Assembly: GCF_900116535.1 (NCBI RefSeq)
Contig: NZ_FPAU01000001.1
Span: 511,687 to 575,686 of the forward strand
DNA from: Kosakonia arachidis
GTDB lineage: Bacteria; Pseudomonadota; Gammaproteobacteria; Enterobacterales; Enterobacteriaceae
DNA length: 64,000 bases
Direction: 5' to 3'
Shown here: piece after piece, positions 1-6,968 of the stretch
How the letters are laid out: each line of letters begins with the position of its first letter
How positions within the stretch are numbered: position 1 is the first letter of the stretch
The notes under the pieces: generated by a model
Databases searched by the model: none
What the model saw: the letters and a program-made list of their open reading frames with translations, nothing else
Told to the model about the DNA's origin: nothing
Position numbers and translations under genes: made by a program

Positions 1-45
1 ATGGTGGAATCAGAATCCACTGCCTTACCGCTTGGCGATACCCCA
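1..45 (-). tRNA. glnV: tRNA-Gln (CTG), partial
   Basis: This is the 5' part of a glutamine tRNA read on the minus strand; the window edge cuts it just past the anticodon loop. The acceptor and D-arm are the same as in the Gln gene at 196-270, and the anticodon CTG lies at 11-13. It is the last visible gene of a minus-strand tRNA operon. It could equally be called glnX, because the two K-12 CTG copies are near-identical. Confidence 0.85.
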
Positions 46-90
46 ACAAATCTTTCAGGTTTAATACGCTAAAGTATTACACCTTAAATA

Positions 91-167
91 TGGTGGCTAC
101 GACGGGAATCGAACCTGTGACCCCAGCATTATGAGTGCTGTGCTCTAACCAGCTGAGCTACGTAGCC
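91..167 (-). tRNA. metU: tRNA-Met (CAT), elongator
   Basis: A 77-nt cloverleaf including the encoded CCA, with anticodon CAT (131-133 on the plus strand). It begins GGCTACGTAGC, as enterobacterial elongator methionine tRNAs do, and not with the initiator sequence. It is identical to the copy at 386-462. It lies between two glutamine tRNAs in the minus-strand tRNA operon. Confidence 0.95.
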
Positions 168-195
168 AAATTTTACTGCTTACCCAGTCATCGAC

Positions 196-270
196 TGGCT
201 GGGGTACCTGGATTCGAACCAGGGAATGCCGGTATCAAAAACCGGTGCCTTACCGCTTGGCGATACCCCA
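196..270 (-). tRNA. glnU: tRNA-Gln (TTG)
   Basis: A 75-nt glutamine tRNA with encoded CCA and anticodon TTG (236-238). K-12 has two TTG glutamine genes in tandem at this place (glnU and glnW). Only one is present here, so one copy was lost here or gained in K-12. Confidence 0.95.
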
Positions 271-292
271 TCAAAGCAACGCTTATTGGGAA

Positions 293-377
293 TGGTGCGG
301 GAGGCGAGACTTGAACTCGCACACCTTGCGGCGCCAGAACCTAAATCTGGTGCGTCTACCAATTTCGCCACTCCCGC
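293..377 (-). tRNA. leuW: tRNA-Leu (TAG)
   Basis: An 85-nt class II tRNA with a long variable arm, encoded CCA and anticodon TAG (341-343). It is the second gene of the operon, between the promoter-proximal Met tRNA and the Gln tRNA, as in E. coli leuW. Confidence 0.95.
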
Positions 378-385
378 AAAAAAGA

Positions 386-462
386 TGGTGGCTACGACGG
401 GAATCGAACCTGTGACCCCAGCATTATGAGTGCTGTGCTCTAACCAGCTGAGCTACGTAGCC
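386..462 (-). tRNA. metT: tRNA-Met (CAT), elongator
   Basis: First gene of the minus-strand tRNA operon. It is a 77-nt elongator methionine tRNA identical to 91-167, with encoded CCA. The operon promoter lies about 40 nt upstream. Confidence 0.95.
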
Positions 463-501
463 ATCTTTTTTTCGCGTTACCTTATCGGCGTTGCGGGGCG
501 C

Positions 502-530
502 ATTATGCGTATTGGGCCTGACAGCGTCAA
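502..530 (-). promoter_or_regulatory. Promoter of the metT tRNA operon
   Basis: Read on the minus strand there is a -35 TTGACG (525-530), a 17-nt spacer and a -10 CATAAT (502-507), followed directly by the GC-rich discriminator GCGCCCCGC. A G+C discriminator after a strong sigma70 promoter is typical of stringently controlled stable-RNA promoters. Confidence 0.8.
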
Positions 531-637
531 TATTTTTTTCATCGAAAATTGCCGTAATGTGACTGTTTGGTTAGGTTGCGAACAGCATGGCTGCTTTATT
601 CAACAAAATTCGAATTTATTCATGAAATCAGTGATAC

Positions 638-664
638 AAAAAAATACAGGCCCCGCAGGGCCCG
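638..664 (-). terminator. Terminator after asnB
   Basis: On the minus strand a 5-bp GGCCC/GGGCC stem with a 4-nt loop is followed by TGTATTTTTTT. It lies 20 nt past the asnB stop codon and separates asnB from the tRNA operon promoter. Confidence 0.75.
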
Positions 665-683
665 TAAGAATAACCGTCGTTTA

Positions 684-2348
684 TTAATAAGCAGACTGGT
701 GAATACCCACTGCGCGGCCCGACGGATCGTTCATGGTTTTGAATGCTTCATCCCACTCGAATGCTTTAGCCGAAGAGCAGGCGACGGACGGACCGCCTGG
801 TACGCATTCTGCTGCGCTTGGCAGCGGGAACAGTTCTTCAAAAATTTCGCGGTACAAATACGCTTCTTTTGAGGCAGGCGTGTTGTACGGGAAGCGGTAG
901 CTGGCGGTCGCCAGTTGCTGATCGGTCACCTGCTGCGCAGCCACTTCTTTCAGTGTATCGATCCAACTGTAACCTACGCCGTCGGAGAACTGCTCTTTCT
1001 GGCGCCACGCCACGCTTGCTGGCAGATAGGATTCAAAACATTCGCGCAGAATGTGTTTTTCCATTTTGCCGTTGCTGCCACACATTTTGTCCTGCGGGTT
1101 GATGCGCATTGCCACGTCGAGGAACTTCTTATCGAGGAACGGAACGCGTGCTTCAACGCCCCAGGCCGACATCGCTTTGTTCGCACGCGCACAGTCAAAC
1201 ATATGCAGCGCTTGCAGTTTACGCACAGTTTCTTCATGCAATTCTTTGGCATCCGGCGCTTTATGGAAGTAGAGATAGCCGCCGAATACTTCATCGGACC
1301 CTTCGCCAGAGAGCACCATTTTGATACCCATCGCTTTGATTTTACGCGACATCAGGTACATTGGCGTTGAAGCGCGAATGGTCGTCACATCATAAGTTTC
1401 GATGTGATAGATAACGTCGCGGATAGCATCGAGACCTTCCTGCACGGTGAAGTGAATTTCATGGTGCACGGTGCCGAGATGGTTAGCCACTTCCTGTGCG
1501 GCTTTTAGATCCGGCGCGCCTTTCAGGCCTACGGCAAAGGAGTGCAATTGTGGCCACCAGGCTTCAGAACGCTCTTGATCCTCAACGCGACGCGCAGCGA
1601 ATTTCTTGGTGATCGCTGAAATGACGGAAGAGTCCAGACCGCCTGAAAGCAGCACGCCATACGGCACGTCTGACATCAGATGGCTCTTCACAGAATCTTC
1701 CAGCGCCTGGCGCAGCTCGGCTTTATCCGTCACGTTGTCTTTTACGGCGTCATAGTCAAACCAGTCGCGCTGATAGTAAGAACGGATTTCACCGTCTTTG
1801 CTCCACAGATAGCTGCCTGCCGGAAACTCTTTAATCGTGCGGCAAACCGGCACCAGCGCTTTCATTTCGGAGGCAACATAAAAGTTGCCGTGCTCATCGT
1901 GGCCCATGTACAGCGGAATAATACCGATATGGTCGCGGCCAATCAGGTAAGCATCTTTTTCACTGTCATACAGGGCGAAAGCAAACATCCCCTGCAAATC
2001 GTCGAGGAATTCCGGGCCTTTCTCCTGATACAAAGCAAGGATCACTTCACAGTCGGAACCGGTCTGAAATGCATAGCGATCGCCATATTCTGCGCGCAGT
2101 GCCTGATGGTTGTAGATTTCACCGTTAACTGCCAGCGCATGCGTTTTTTTCTCGTTATACAGCGGCTGCGCGCCAGCGTTGACGTCAACAATAGACAGAC
2201 GCTCATGGGCCAGAATAGCTTTGTCACTTGCATATACGCCTGACCAATCCGGGCCACGGTGGCGCATCAGGCGGGATAATTCCAGCGCTTTTTTACGTAA
2301 TTCTGCTGCGTCGGTTTTAATATCCAGTACGCCAAAAATTGAACACAT
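684..2348 (-). CDS. asnB: Asparagine synthetase B (glutamine-hydrolysing)
   Basis: Converts aspartate, glutamine and ATP to asparagine, glutamate, AMP and PPi in the cytosol. The 554-aa product begins MCSIFGV. The Cys after the removed Met is the class II glutaminase nucleophile, followed by the N-terminal Ntn domain (about 1-190). The C-terminal synthetase domain carries the PP-loop SGGLDSS. An upstream in-frame ATG would add 17 residues, but that would bury the catalytic Cys, so I place the start at 2348, which has GGAGAAG just upstream. The length equals that of E. coli AsnB. It is read in the same direction as nagBACD but is separated from nagD by two hairpins. Confidence 0.97.
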   Translation of the reverse strand: MCSIFGVLDIKTDAAELRKKALELSRLMRHRGPDWSGVYASDKAILAHERLSIVDVNAGAQPLYNEKKTHALAVNGEIYNHQALRAEYGDRYAFQTGSDCEVILALYQEKGPEFLDDLQGMFAFALYDSEKDAYLIGRDHIGIIPLYMGHDEHGNFYVASEMKALVPVCRTIKEFPAGSYLWSKDGEIRSYYQRDWFDYDAVKDNVTDKAELRQALEDSVKSHLMSDVPYGVLLSGGLDSSVISAITKKFAARRVEDQERSEAWWPQLHSFAVGLKGAPDLKAAQEVANHLGTVHHEIHFTVQEGLDAIRDVIYHIETYDVTTIRASTPMYLMSRKIKAMGIKMVLSGEGSDEVFGGYLYFHKAPDAKELHEETVRKLQALHMFDCARANKAMSAWGVEARVPFLDKKFLDVAMRINPQDKMCGSNGKMEKHILRECFESYLPASVAWRQKEQFSDGVGYSWIDTLKEVAAQQVTDQQLATASYRFPYNTPASKEAYLYREIFEELFPLPSAAECVPGGPSVACSSAKAFEWDEAFKTMNDPSGRAVGIHQSAY

Positions 2349-2522
2349 AAACTTCTCCATTAACCTTGAGGGTATTGCTGCAATGTTGTGTGCTTGCATC
2401 CAAAATGCCGCAAAAGCGCAGGGGTGTGCAAGCCTTTTGCGTCCATGAACGTAAAAAGTGCAATAGTGATTATCGAATGCTGAAAAAAGAGTACAGATTG
2501 AACTCAGTTATTGATGGATCAG

Positions 2523-2561
2523 CAAAATAAAACGCTTTTTATTGAATAGCGTTGTTTTTTT
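2523..2561. terminator. Bidirectional-looking hairpin between asnB and nagD
   Basis: AACGCT (2531-2536) and AGCGTT (2548-2553) form a 6-bp stem around an 11-nt A/T-rich loop, with T-rich tracts on both sides. It stands behind the stronger nagD hairpin at 2574-2599 and may be a backup terminator. The 2349-2522 stretch should hold the asnB promoter, but I see no convincing -10/-35 pair. Confidence 0.4.
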
Positions 2562-2573
2562 ATCATGCTCAAA

Positions 2574-2599
2574 ATGAAAAGCCACGCCCGAAGACGTGG
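2574..2599 (-). terminator. Terminator of the nagBACD operon
   Basis: On the minus strand CCACGTC and GGCGTGG pair (one G-T) around a stable TTCG tetraloop, followed by CTTTTCATTTT. It begins 7 nt after the nagD stop. Confidence 0.75.
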
Positions 2600-2605
2600 T
2601 TTCTG

Positions 2606-3358
2606 TCAGATAACATCAATTTCCGCGACGGAGGGATAAATCCACGAAGGGCGAAATGGCATGGCATCAATATCATCGATTTGCGAAACACCCGAAAGCA
2701 CCAGGATAGTCTCCAGACCGGCCTGAAAACCAGCCAGTATGTCGGTGCGCAGGTTGTCGCCGACAATCACCGTCTGTTCCGAGTGCGCCTGCATTGTATT
2801 CAGCGCGGCGCGGATGATCCACGGGCTGGGTTTGCCGACGTAAAACGGTTTACGGCCAGAAATCTTTTCGATACCAGCACACAGTGCGCCGCACGCAGGG
2901 TAAAAACCGCGTCCGTGGGTGTCCGGGTTGGTGGCGATAAAACGTGCACCATTGGCGACAAAGAAGGCCGCTTTGTGCATCATTTCCCAGTTATAGGAGC
3001 GGGTCTCGCCGACGATGACAAAATCCGGGTTGATGTCGGTAATGGTAAAGCCTGCTTTATAAAGCTCATGGATCAGTGCGCCTTCACCAACAACGTAGGC
3101 CTTTTTCCCTTCCTGACGCTTGAGAAAATCCGCGGTAGCCATGGCCGAGGTATAAAAGACGCTGGCGGGCACATCAATACCGGCGGAAATAAAGCGGTTC
3201 GCCAGATCCTGGCCGGTTTGAGAAGGGTAATTCGTCAACAGCACTAGCGGCATACCTTTTTCAAGGATGCGCGTGATGAACTCTGCCGCGCCAGGCACCG
3301 CTACGTTATCGTGCATCAGCACGCCGTCGATATCACAGATTACATTCTGAATGGTCAT
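2606..3358 (-). CDS. nagD: HAD-family phosphatase NagD (UMP/ribonucleotide monophosphatase)
   Basis: A 250-aa cytosolic phosphatase of the HAD superfamily, type IIA. E. coli NagD prefers UMP and other nucleoside monophosphates; its link to GlcNAc use is unclear although it is the last gene of the nag operon. HAD motif I is at D9-x-D11 (ICDIDGV), and the cap domain and C-terminal motif (VIVGDNLRTDI) are intact. It starts 41 nt after nagC and is followed by the operon terminator. Confidence 0.95.
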   Translation of the reverse strand: MTIQNVICDIDGVLMHDNVAVPGAAEFITRILEKGMPLVLLTNYPSQTGQDLANRFISAGIDVPASVFYTSAMATADFLKRQEGKKAYVVGEGALIHELYKAGFTITDINPDFVIVGETRSYNWEMMHKAAFFVANGARFIATNPDTHGRGFYPACGALCAGIEKISGRKPFYVGKPSPWIIRAALNTMQAHSEQTVIVGDNLRTDILAGFQAGLETILVLSGVSQIDDIDAMPFRPSWIYPSVAEIDVI

Positions 3359-3399
3359 GGACTGTCCGGATAAAAATGAAGTAATAACTATAAACCCTG

Positions 3400-4620
3400 T
3401 CAGTTTTCCAGCAAACGTTGCAGCAGCAGACCGTTCAACATGGCGCGTTTCACCAGTGCGAATGCGCCGATAGCCGAGCGATGATCCAGCGTAGAGGGAA
3501 CCACCGGCAGGTTTTTGCGAAACGCTTTCAGCGCCTGGGTATTGATGCAGGCTTCAATGGCGGGGAGCAGGACTTTGCTGGCTTCAACAATCTCGCCTGC
3601 GATCACTACTTTTTGCGGATTAAACAGGTTGATGGCAATCGCAATGGTCTTGCCAAGATGGCGGCCGACATATTCGATCACTTCACAGGCCAGCGCGTCA
3701 CCTTTATTTGCGGCTTTACAGATCGTTTTAATTGAACAATCGTCTGACGTGAGGCGGCTTTGATAACCCTGTTCCAGCAGATGGTGCACGCGCTGTTCAA
3801 TAGCAGCATTGGCGGCGATAGTCTCCAGACAGCCGAAGTTACCACAGTGGCAGCGTTCGCCCAGCGGTTCGACCTGCACGTGACCGATCTCGCCTACGTT
3901 ACCGTTACGACCAATAAAAATACGGCCGTTGGAGATGATCCCGGCACCCGTGCCGCGATGCACGCGCACCAAAATAGAGTCTTCGCAGTCCTGACTTGCC
4001 CCAAAATAGTGCTCGGCAAGCGCCAGACTACGGATGTCATGACCAACAAAGCAGGTCAATTTAAAGCGTTTTTCCAGTGCTTCCACCAGCCCCCAGTTTT
4101 CGACCTGGATATGCGGCATGTAACGGATGACGCCGCTTTCCGGATCGACCAGTCCCGGCAGGATGACCGAAATGGCGATCAGTTCGCGGATCTTCCTCTG
4201 GCTGGTTTCAATAAACAGACTGATGGTATTAAGCAGCGCATGCTCGAGTGTTTCCTGGGTGCGTTCCGGTAAAGGGTAGTGCTCTTCGGCCAGCACTTTA
4301 CTGCTCAGATCGTACAACGTCAGCGTGGTGTCATAGCGGCCAAGACGCACGCCGATAGCCTGGAAATTGCGGGTTTCGGTGACGATGGAGATGGCGCGGC
4401 GGCCTCCGGTGGAGGCCTGTTGATCGACTTCTTTGATCAATCCGCGTTCAATCAGTTGACGCGTGATTTTGGTCACGCTGGCAGGAGCAAGTTGGCTTTG
4501 TTCGGCAATCTGAATGCGCGAAATGGGGCCATGTTGATCAATCAGGCGGTATACCGCCGCGCTGTTAAGCTGTTTTACGAGGTCAACGTTACCAATTTGA
4601 GCCTGTCCGCCTGATGTCAT
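3400..4620 (-). CDS. nagC: Transcriptional regulator NagC (ROK family)
   Basis: Repressor of the nag and chitin-uptake genes and, in E. coli, an activator of glmUS; it releases DNA when it binds GlcNAc-6-phosphate. It has 406 residues. An N-terminal winged helix (about 15-75) includes IAEQSQLAPASVTKI, and a ROK sugar-binding domain follows, with the zinc-binding signature CHCGNFGCLE. The start lies 9 nt after the nagA stop. Candidate operators are seen at 6743-6761, 6836-6856, 10912-10932 and 11150-11170. Confidence 0.97.
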   Translation of the reverse strand: MTSGGQAQIGNVDLVKQLNSAAVYRLIDQHGPISRIQIAEQSQLAPASVTKITRQLIERGLIKEVDQQASTGGRRAISIVTETRNFQAIGVRLGRYDTTLTLYDLSSKVLAEEHYPLPERTQETLEHALLNTISLFIETSQRKIRELIAISVILPGLVDPESGVIRYMPHIQVENWGLVEALEKRFKLTCFVGHDIRSLALAEHYFGASQDCEDSILVRVHRGTGAGIISNGRIFIGRNGNVGEIGHVQVEPLGERCHCGNFGCLETIAANAAIEQRVHHLLEQGYQSRLTSDDCSIKTICKAANKGDALACEVIEYVGRHLGKTIAIAINLFNPQKVVIAGEIVEASKVLLPAIEACINTQALKAFRKNLPVVPSTLDHRSAIGAFALVKRAMLNGLLLQRLLEN

Positions 4621-4629
4621 ACTTTCTCT

Positions 4630-5778
4630 TTATACAGTGATGACCTCGTTGCCATTAACGATGGTCTTGATGATTTTATAATCGCGTGTGAACGCTGTCA
4701 GGTTCGCCACTTTGCCGATGGCGAGGCTGCCTAAGCGGTTGTCAACGCCAATGGCGCGAGCGGGGTAGAGTGTTGCCATACGCAGCGCTTCGTCCAGTGC
4801 GATGCCGACATGCTCTACCAGATTGCGTACCCCTTCAATCATTGTCAGGGAGGAGCCGCTCAGCGTTCCGTTTTCATCCACACACAACCCGTTCCGGTAG
4901 TATATTGTTTTGCCAGCAAAAATAAATTGATCAATGTTTGCACCCGCTGGCGCGGTAGCGTCAGTCACCAGACAAAGTTTGTCACCTTTCAGACGCTTAG
5001 CGTTACGGATATTAACGTAATCGACGTGCAACCCGTCTGCAATAACGCCACAGTAAACATCCGCATCATCGAGCACTGCACCAGTCAGGCCCGGCTCACG
5101 ACCGGTAATGTATGGCATGGCATTATAAAGGTGGGTCGCAAAAGAAATCCCGGCGCGGAACCCGGCTTTCGCTTCTTTCAGCGTGGCGTTAGAGTGCCCG
5201 GCGGAGACCACAATGCCTGCATCCGCCAGTTGACGAATCACTTCATCGCCTGCTATTTCCGGTGCCAGTGTTACCTTGGTAATAACATCGGCATTCTGGC
5301 ACAGAAAATCGACCAGCGTAGGTTCCGGTTTACGCACAAATGCCGGATTATGGGTACCTTTTTTAACGAGATTTAGCCACGGTCCTTCCAGATGAAGACC
5401 GAGTGCCTGATTGGGATATTTCGCCAGATAATCGCGCATCACCTGCACGCCCTGTTTCATTAACTCGTCACTGGCGGTGATCAGTGTCGGCAGATAGCTG
5501 GTGCAGCCGGATCTTTCGTTCGCCTGCTGCATGATCTCCAGCGTTTTCACGCTTACCGCTTCTGCGGTGTCATTAAATTGCACGCCGCCGCAGCCGTTAA
5601 GCTGCACGTCGATAAAGCCGGGGGCAAGAATGGCGCCATTCAACGAGCGTTGTTCGATTCCCGTCGGCAACTCGTCCTGTGGGCAAAGACGTTCAATCAG
5701 GCCATTGGCAATCACAACCGATTGATTATCGAGAATTTCATGGCCGGTGTAGATTCGGCAATGGGTTAAAGCATACAT
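4630..5778 (-). CDS. nagA: N-acetylglucosamine-6-phosphate deacetylase
   Basis: Hydrolyses GlcNAc-6-P to glucosamine-6-P and acetate, the first committed step of GlcNAc catabolism and of recycled cell-wall amino sugar use. It has 382 residues, as in E. coli, with an amidohydrolase fold. Visible metal ligands are E131, H195 and H216, with the catalytic Asp in VTDATAPAG (D273). It lies between nagB and nagC in the operon, with a stable hairpin in the nagB-nagA gap. Confidence 0.97.
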   Translation of the reverse strand: MYALTHCRIYTGHEILDNQSVVIANGLIERLCPQDELPTGIEQRSLNGAILAPGFIDVQLNGCGGVQFNDTAEAVSVKTLEIMQQANERSGCTSYLPTLITASDELMKQGVQVMRDYLAKYPNQALGLHLEGPWLNLVKKGTHNPAFVRKPEPTLVDFLCQNADVITKVTLAPEIAGDEVIRQLADAGIVVSAGHSNATLKEAKAGFRAGISFATHLYNAMPYITGREPGLTGAVLDDADVYCGVIADGLHVDYVNIRNAKRLKGDKLCLVTDATAPAGANIDQFIFAGKTIYYRNGLCVDENGTLSGSSLTMIEGVRNLVEHVGIALDEALRMATLYPARAIGVDNRLGSLAIGKVANLTAFTRDYKIIKTIVNGNEVITV

Positions 5779-5803
5779 AACGACCCCCGGTTACAAATAT
5801 ATA

Positions 5804-5832
5804 CCACTCCGCAGTCATCCCTTACGGAGTGG
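5804..5832. other. Intercistronic hairpin between nagB and nagA
   Basis: CCACTCCG (5804-5811) and CGGAGTGG (5825-5832) form a perfect 8-bp stem with a 13-nt loop in the 62-nt nagB-nagA gap. No T-tract follows directly, so it more likely protects or processes the upstream nagB mRNA than ends transcription. Confidence 0.5.
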
Positions 5833-5840
5833 AAACTGAA

Positions 5841-6641
5841 TTACAGACCTTTGATATTTTCCGCTTCTAACTCGTTGAAGTACTTCAGCGTTTTAACTTT
5901 CAGCTCCATCGTAGACGGTTCATCGCAGACGATAACTGCTTTCGGATGCAACTGCAGGCAGCTAATGGTCCACATATGATTTACGTTGCCTTCTACTGCC
6001 GCCTGTAGGGCCTGCGCTTTTACGCCGCCAAGTACCAGGATCATCACTTCTTCTGCATCAAGCAGCGTGCCCACACCGACAGTCAGCGCGTATTTCGGCA
6101 CCAGGTCCACGTCGCCATCAAAAAAGCGAGAGTTCGCCACGCGGGTGTCATGAGTCAGGGTTTTAATGCGCGTGCGTGAAGCCAGAGAAGAGGCCGGTTC
6201 GTTAAACGCAATGTGCCCGTCGTTACCTACACCGCCCATAAACAGGTGAATTTTGCCGTAGGAACGGATTTTTTCTTCATAGCGGCGGCATTCTGCGTCA
6301 ATATCAGGCGCATTGCCATCCAGCAGGTTAATATTTTCTGCCGGAATATCAACGTGATCAAAGAAGTTGCGGTGCATAAAGCTGTGATAGCTTTCCGGAT
6401 GCTCTTTCGGCAGGCCAACATATTCGTCCATGTTGAAGGTGACAACGTATTGAAAACTAACCTGGCCTGCTTTGTGCATCTCAACCAGTGCTTTGTAAGC
6501 GGTGAGCGGCGTACCACCGGTTGGCAGACCAAGGATAAACGGACGATCTGCCGTCGGTTTGAATGCGTTGATACGATTTACGATATGGCGGGCTGCCCAT
6601 TTTCCGACTTGTTCGGCAGTCGCCAGGGGAATCAGTCTCAT
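5841..6641 (-). CDS. nagB: Glucosamine-6-phosphate deaminase
   Basis: Converts glucosamine-6-P to fructose-6-P and ammonia, feeding amino sugars into glycolysis. The 266-aa protein matches E. coli NagB in length. The proton-transfer residues D72 (NMDEY) and the D141-G-H143 and E148 cluster ([11 protein letters not shown]) are present. First gene of the nagBACD unit, divergent from nagE; both promoters share the operator region 6743-6856. Confidence 0.97.
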   Translation of the reverse strand: MRLIPLATAEQVGKWAARHIVNRINAFKPTADRPFILGLPTGGTPLTAYKALVEMHKAGQVSFQYVVTFNMDEYVGLPKEHPESYHSFMHRNFFDHVDIPAENINLLDGNAPDIDAECRRYEEKIRSYGKIHLFMGGVGNDGHIAFNEPASSLASRTRIKTLTHDTRVANSRFFDGDVDLVPKYALTVGVGTLLDAEEVMILVLGGVKAQALQAAVEGNVNHMWTISCLQLHPKAVIVCDEPSTMELKVKTLKYFNELEAENIKGL

Positions 6642-6742
6642 TGTTCACCTCAAAGTTAAATGAATAAAGTTGGCGGAGTGCTTGCTGGCTCGGAGTTAAT
6701 CGTAACCTTAATCCGTTACAGAGCGGGAGCACTCCGTCTTGA

Positions 6743-6761
6743 TATTTTTGATCATAAAATA
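6743..6761. promoter_or_regulatory. NagC operator, nagB side
   Basis: TATTTTTGATCATAAAATA is an imperfect palindrome with perfect 6-bp arms (TATTTT/AAAATA), the shape of NagC/Mlc-type sites. Its centre is 94 bp (about nine helical turns) from the second site at 6836-6856, with a CRP site between them. That is the arrangement used for the NagC repression loop described in E. coli. Confidence 0.7.
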
Positions 6762-6807
6762 AGTTTTGTTTGTTTGCTAGCATTTGGGAGGTTTATTGAC
6801 GATATTT

Positions 6808-6823
6808 AGTGATTGTAATCACA
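6808..6823. promoter_or_regulatory. CRP site between nagB and nagE
   Basis: AGTGATTGTAATCACA matches the CRP consensus TGTGA-N6-TCACA at 9 of 10 positions. It sits between the two NagC boxes, where CRP could activate both divergent promoters and assist the loop, as in E. coli. Confidence 0.75.
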
Positions 6824-6835
6824 AAAAAAGTGCTT

Positions 6836-6856
6836 TTAATTTGCGGGGCGAATTAA
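6836..6856. promoter_or_regulatory. NagC operator, nagE side
   Basis: A 21-bp palindrome with arms TTAATT and AATTAA around a GC-rich core; 8 of 10 base pairs are symmetric. The arms are identical to those of the site at 10912-10932 upstream of chiP, which supports recognition by the same regulator. Confidence 0.75.
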
Positions 6857-6968
6857 TTTTTCACACACTCTGCAAGGTAGTGAAAAAATAGCCGTGATTT
6901 CAGGTTAGTTACACAATAAAAAACGACTGTTTCAGTGGGCTCACGATGGGTTCATAGGGGGAATAAAA

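Noticed and set aside
6857-6887. TTTTTCAC ... GTGAAAAA inverted repeat next to the nagE NagC box
   Set aside because: Arms are 15 nt apart, unlike the 19-23-bp NagC palindrome, and the site at 6836-6856 is a better match. It may be chance in A/T-rich DNA.
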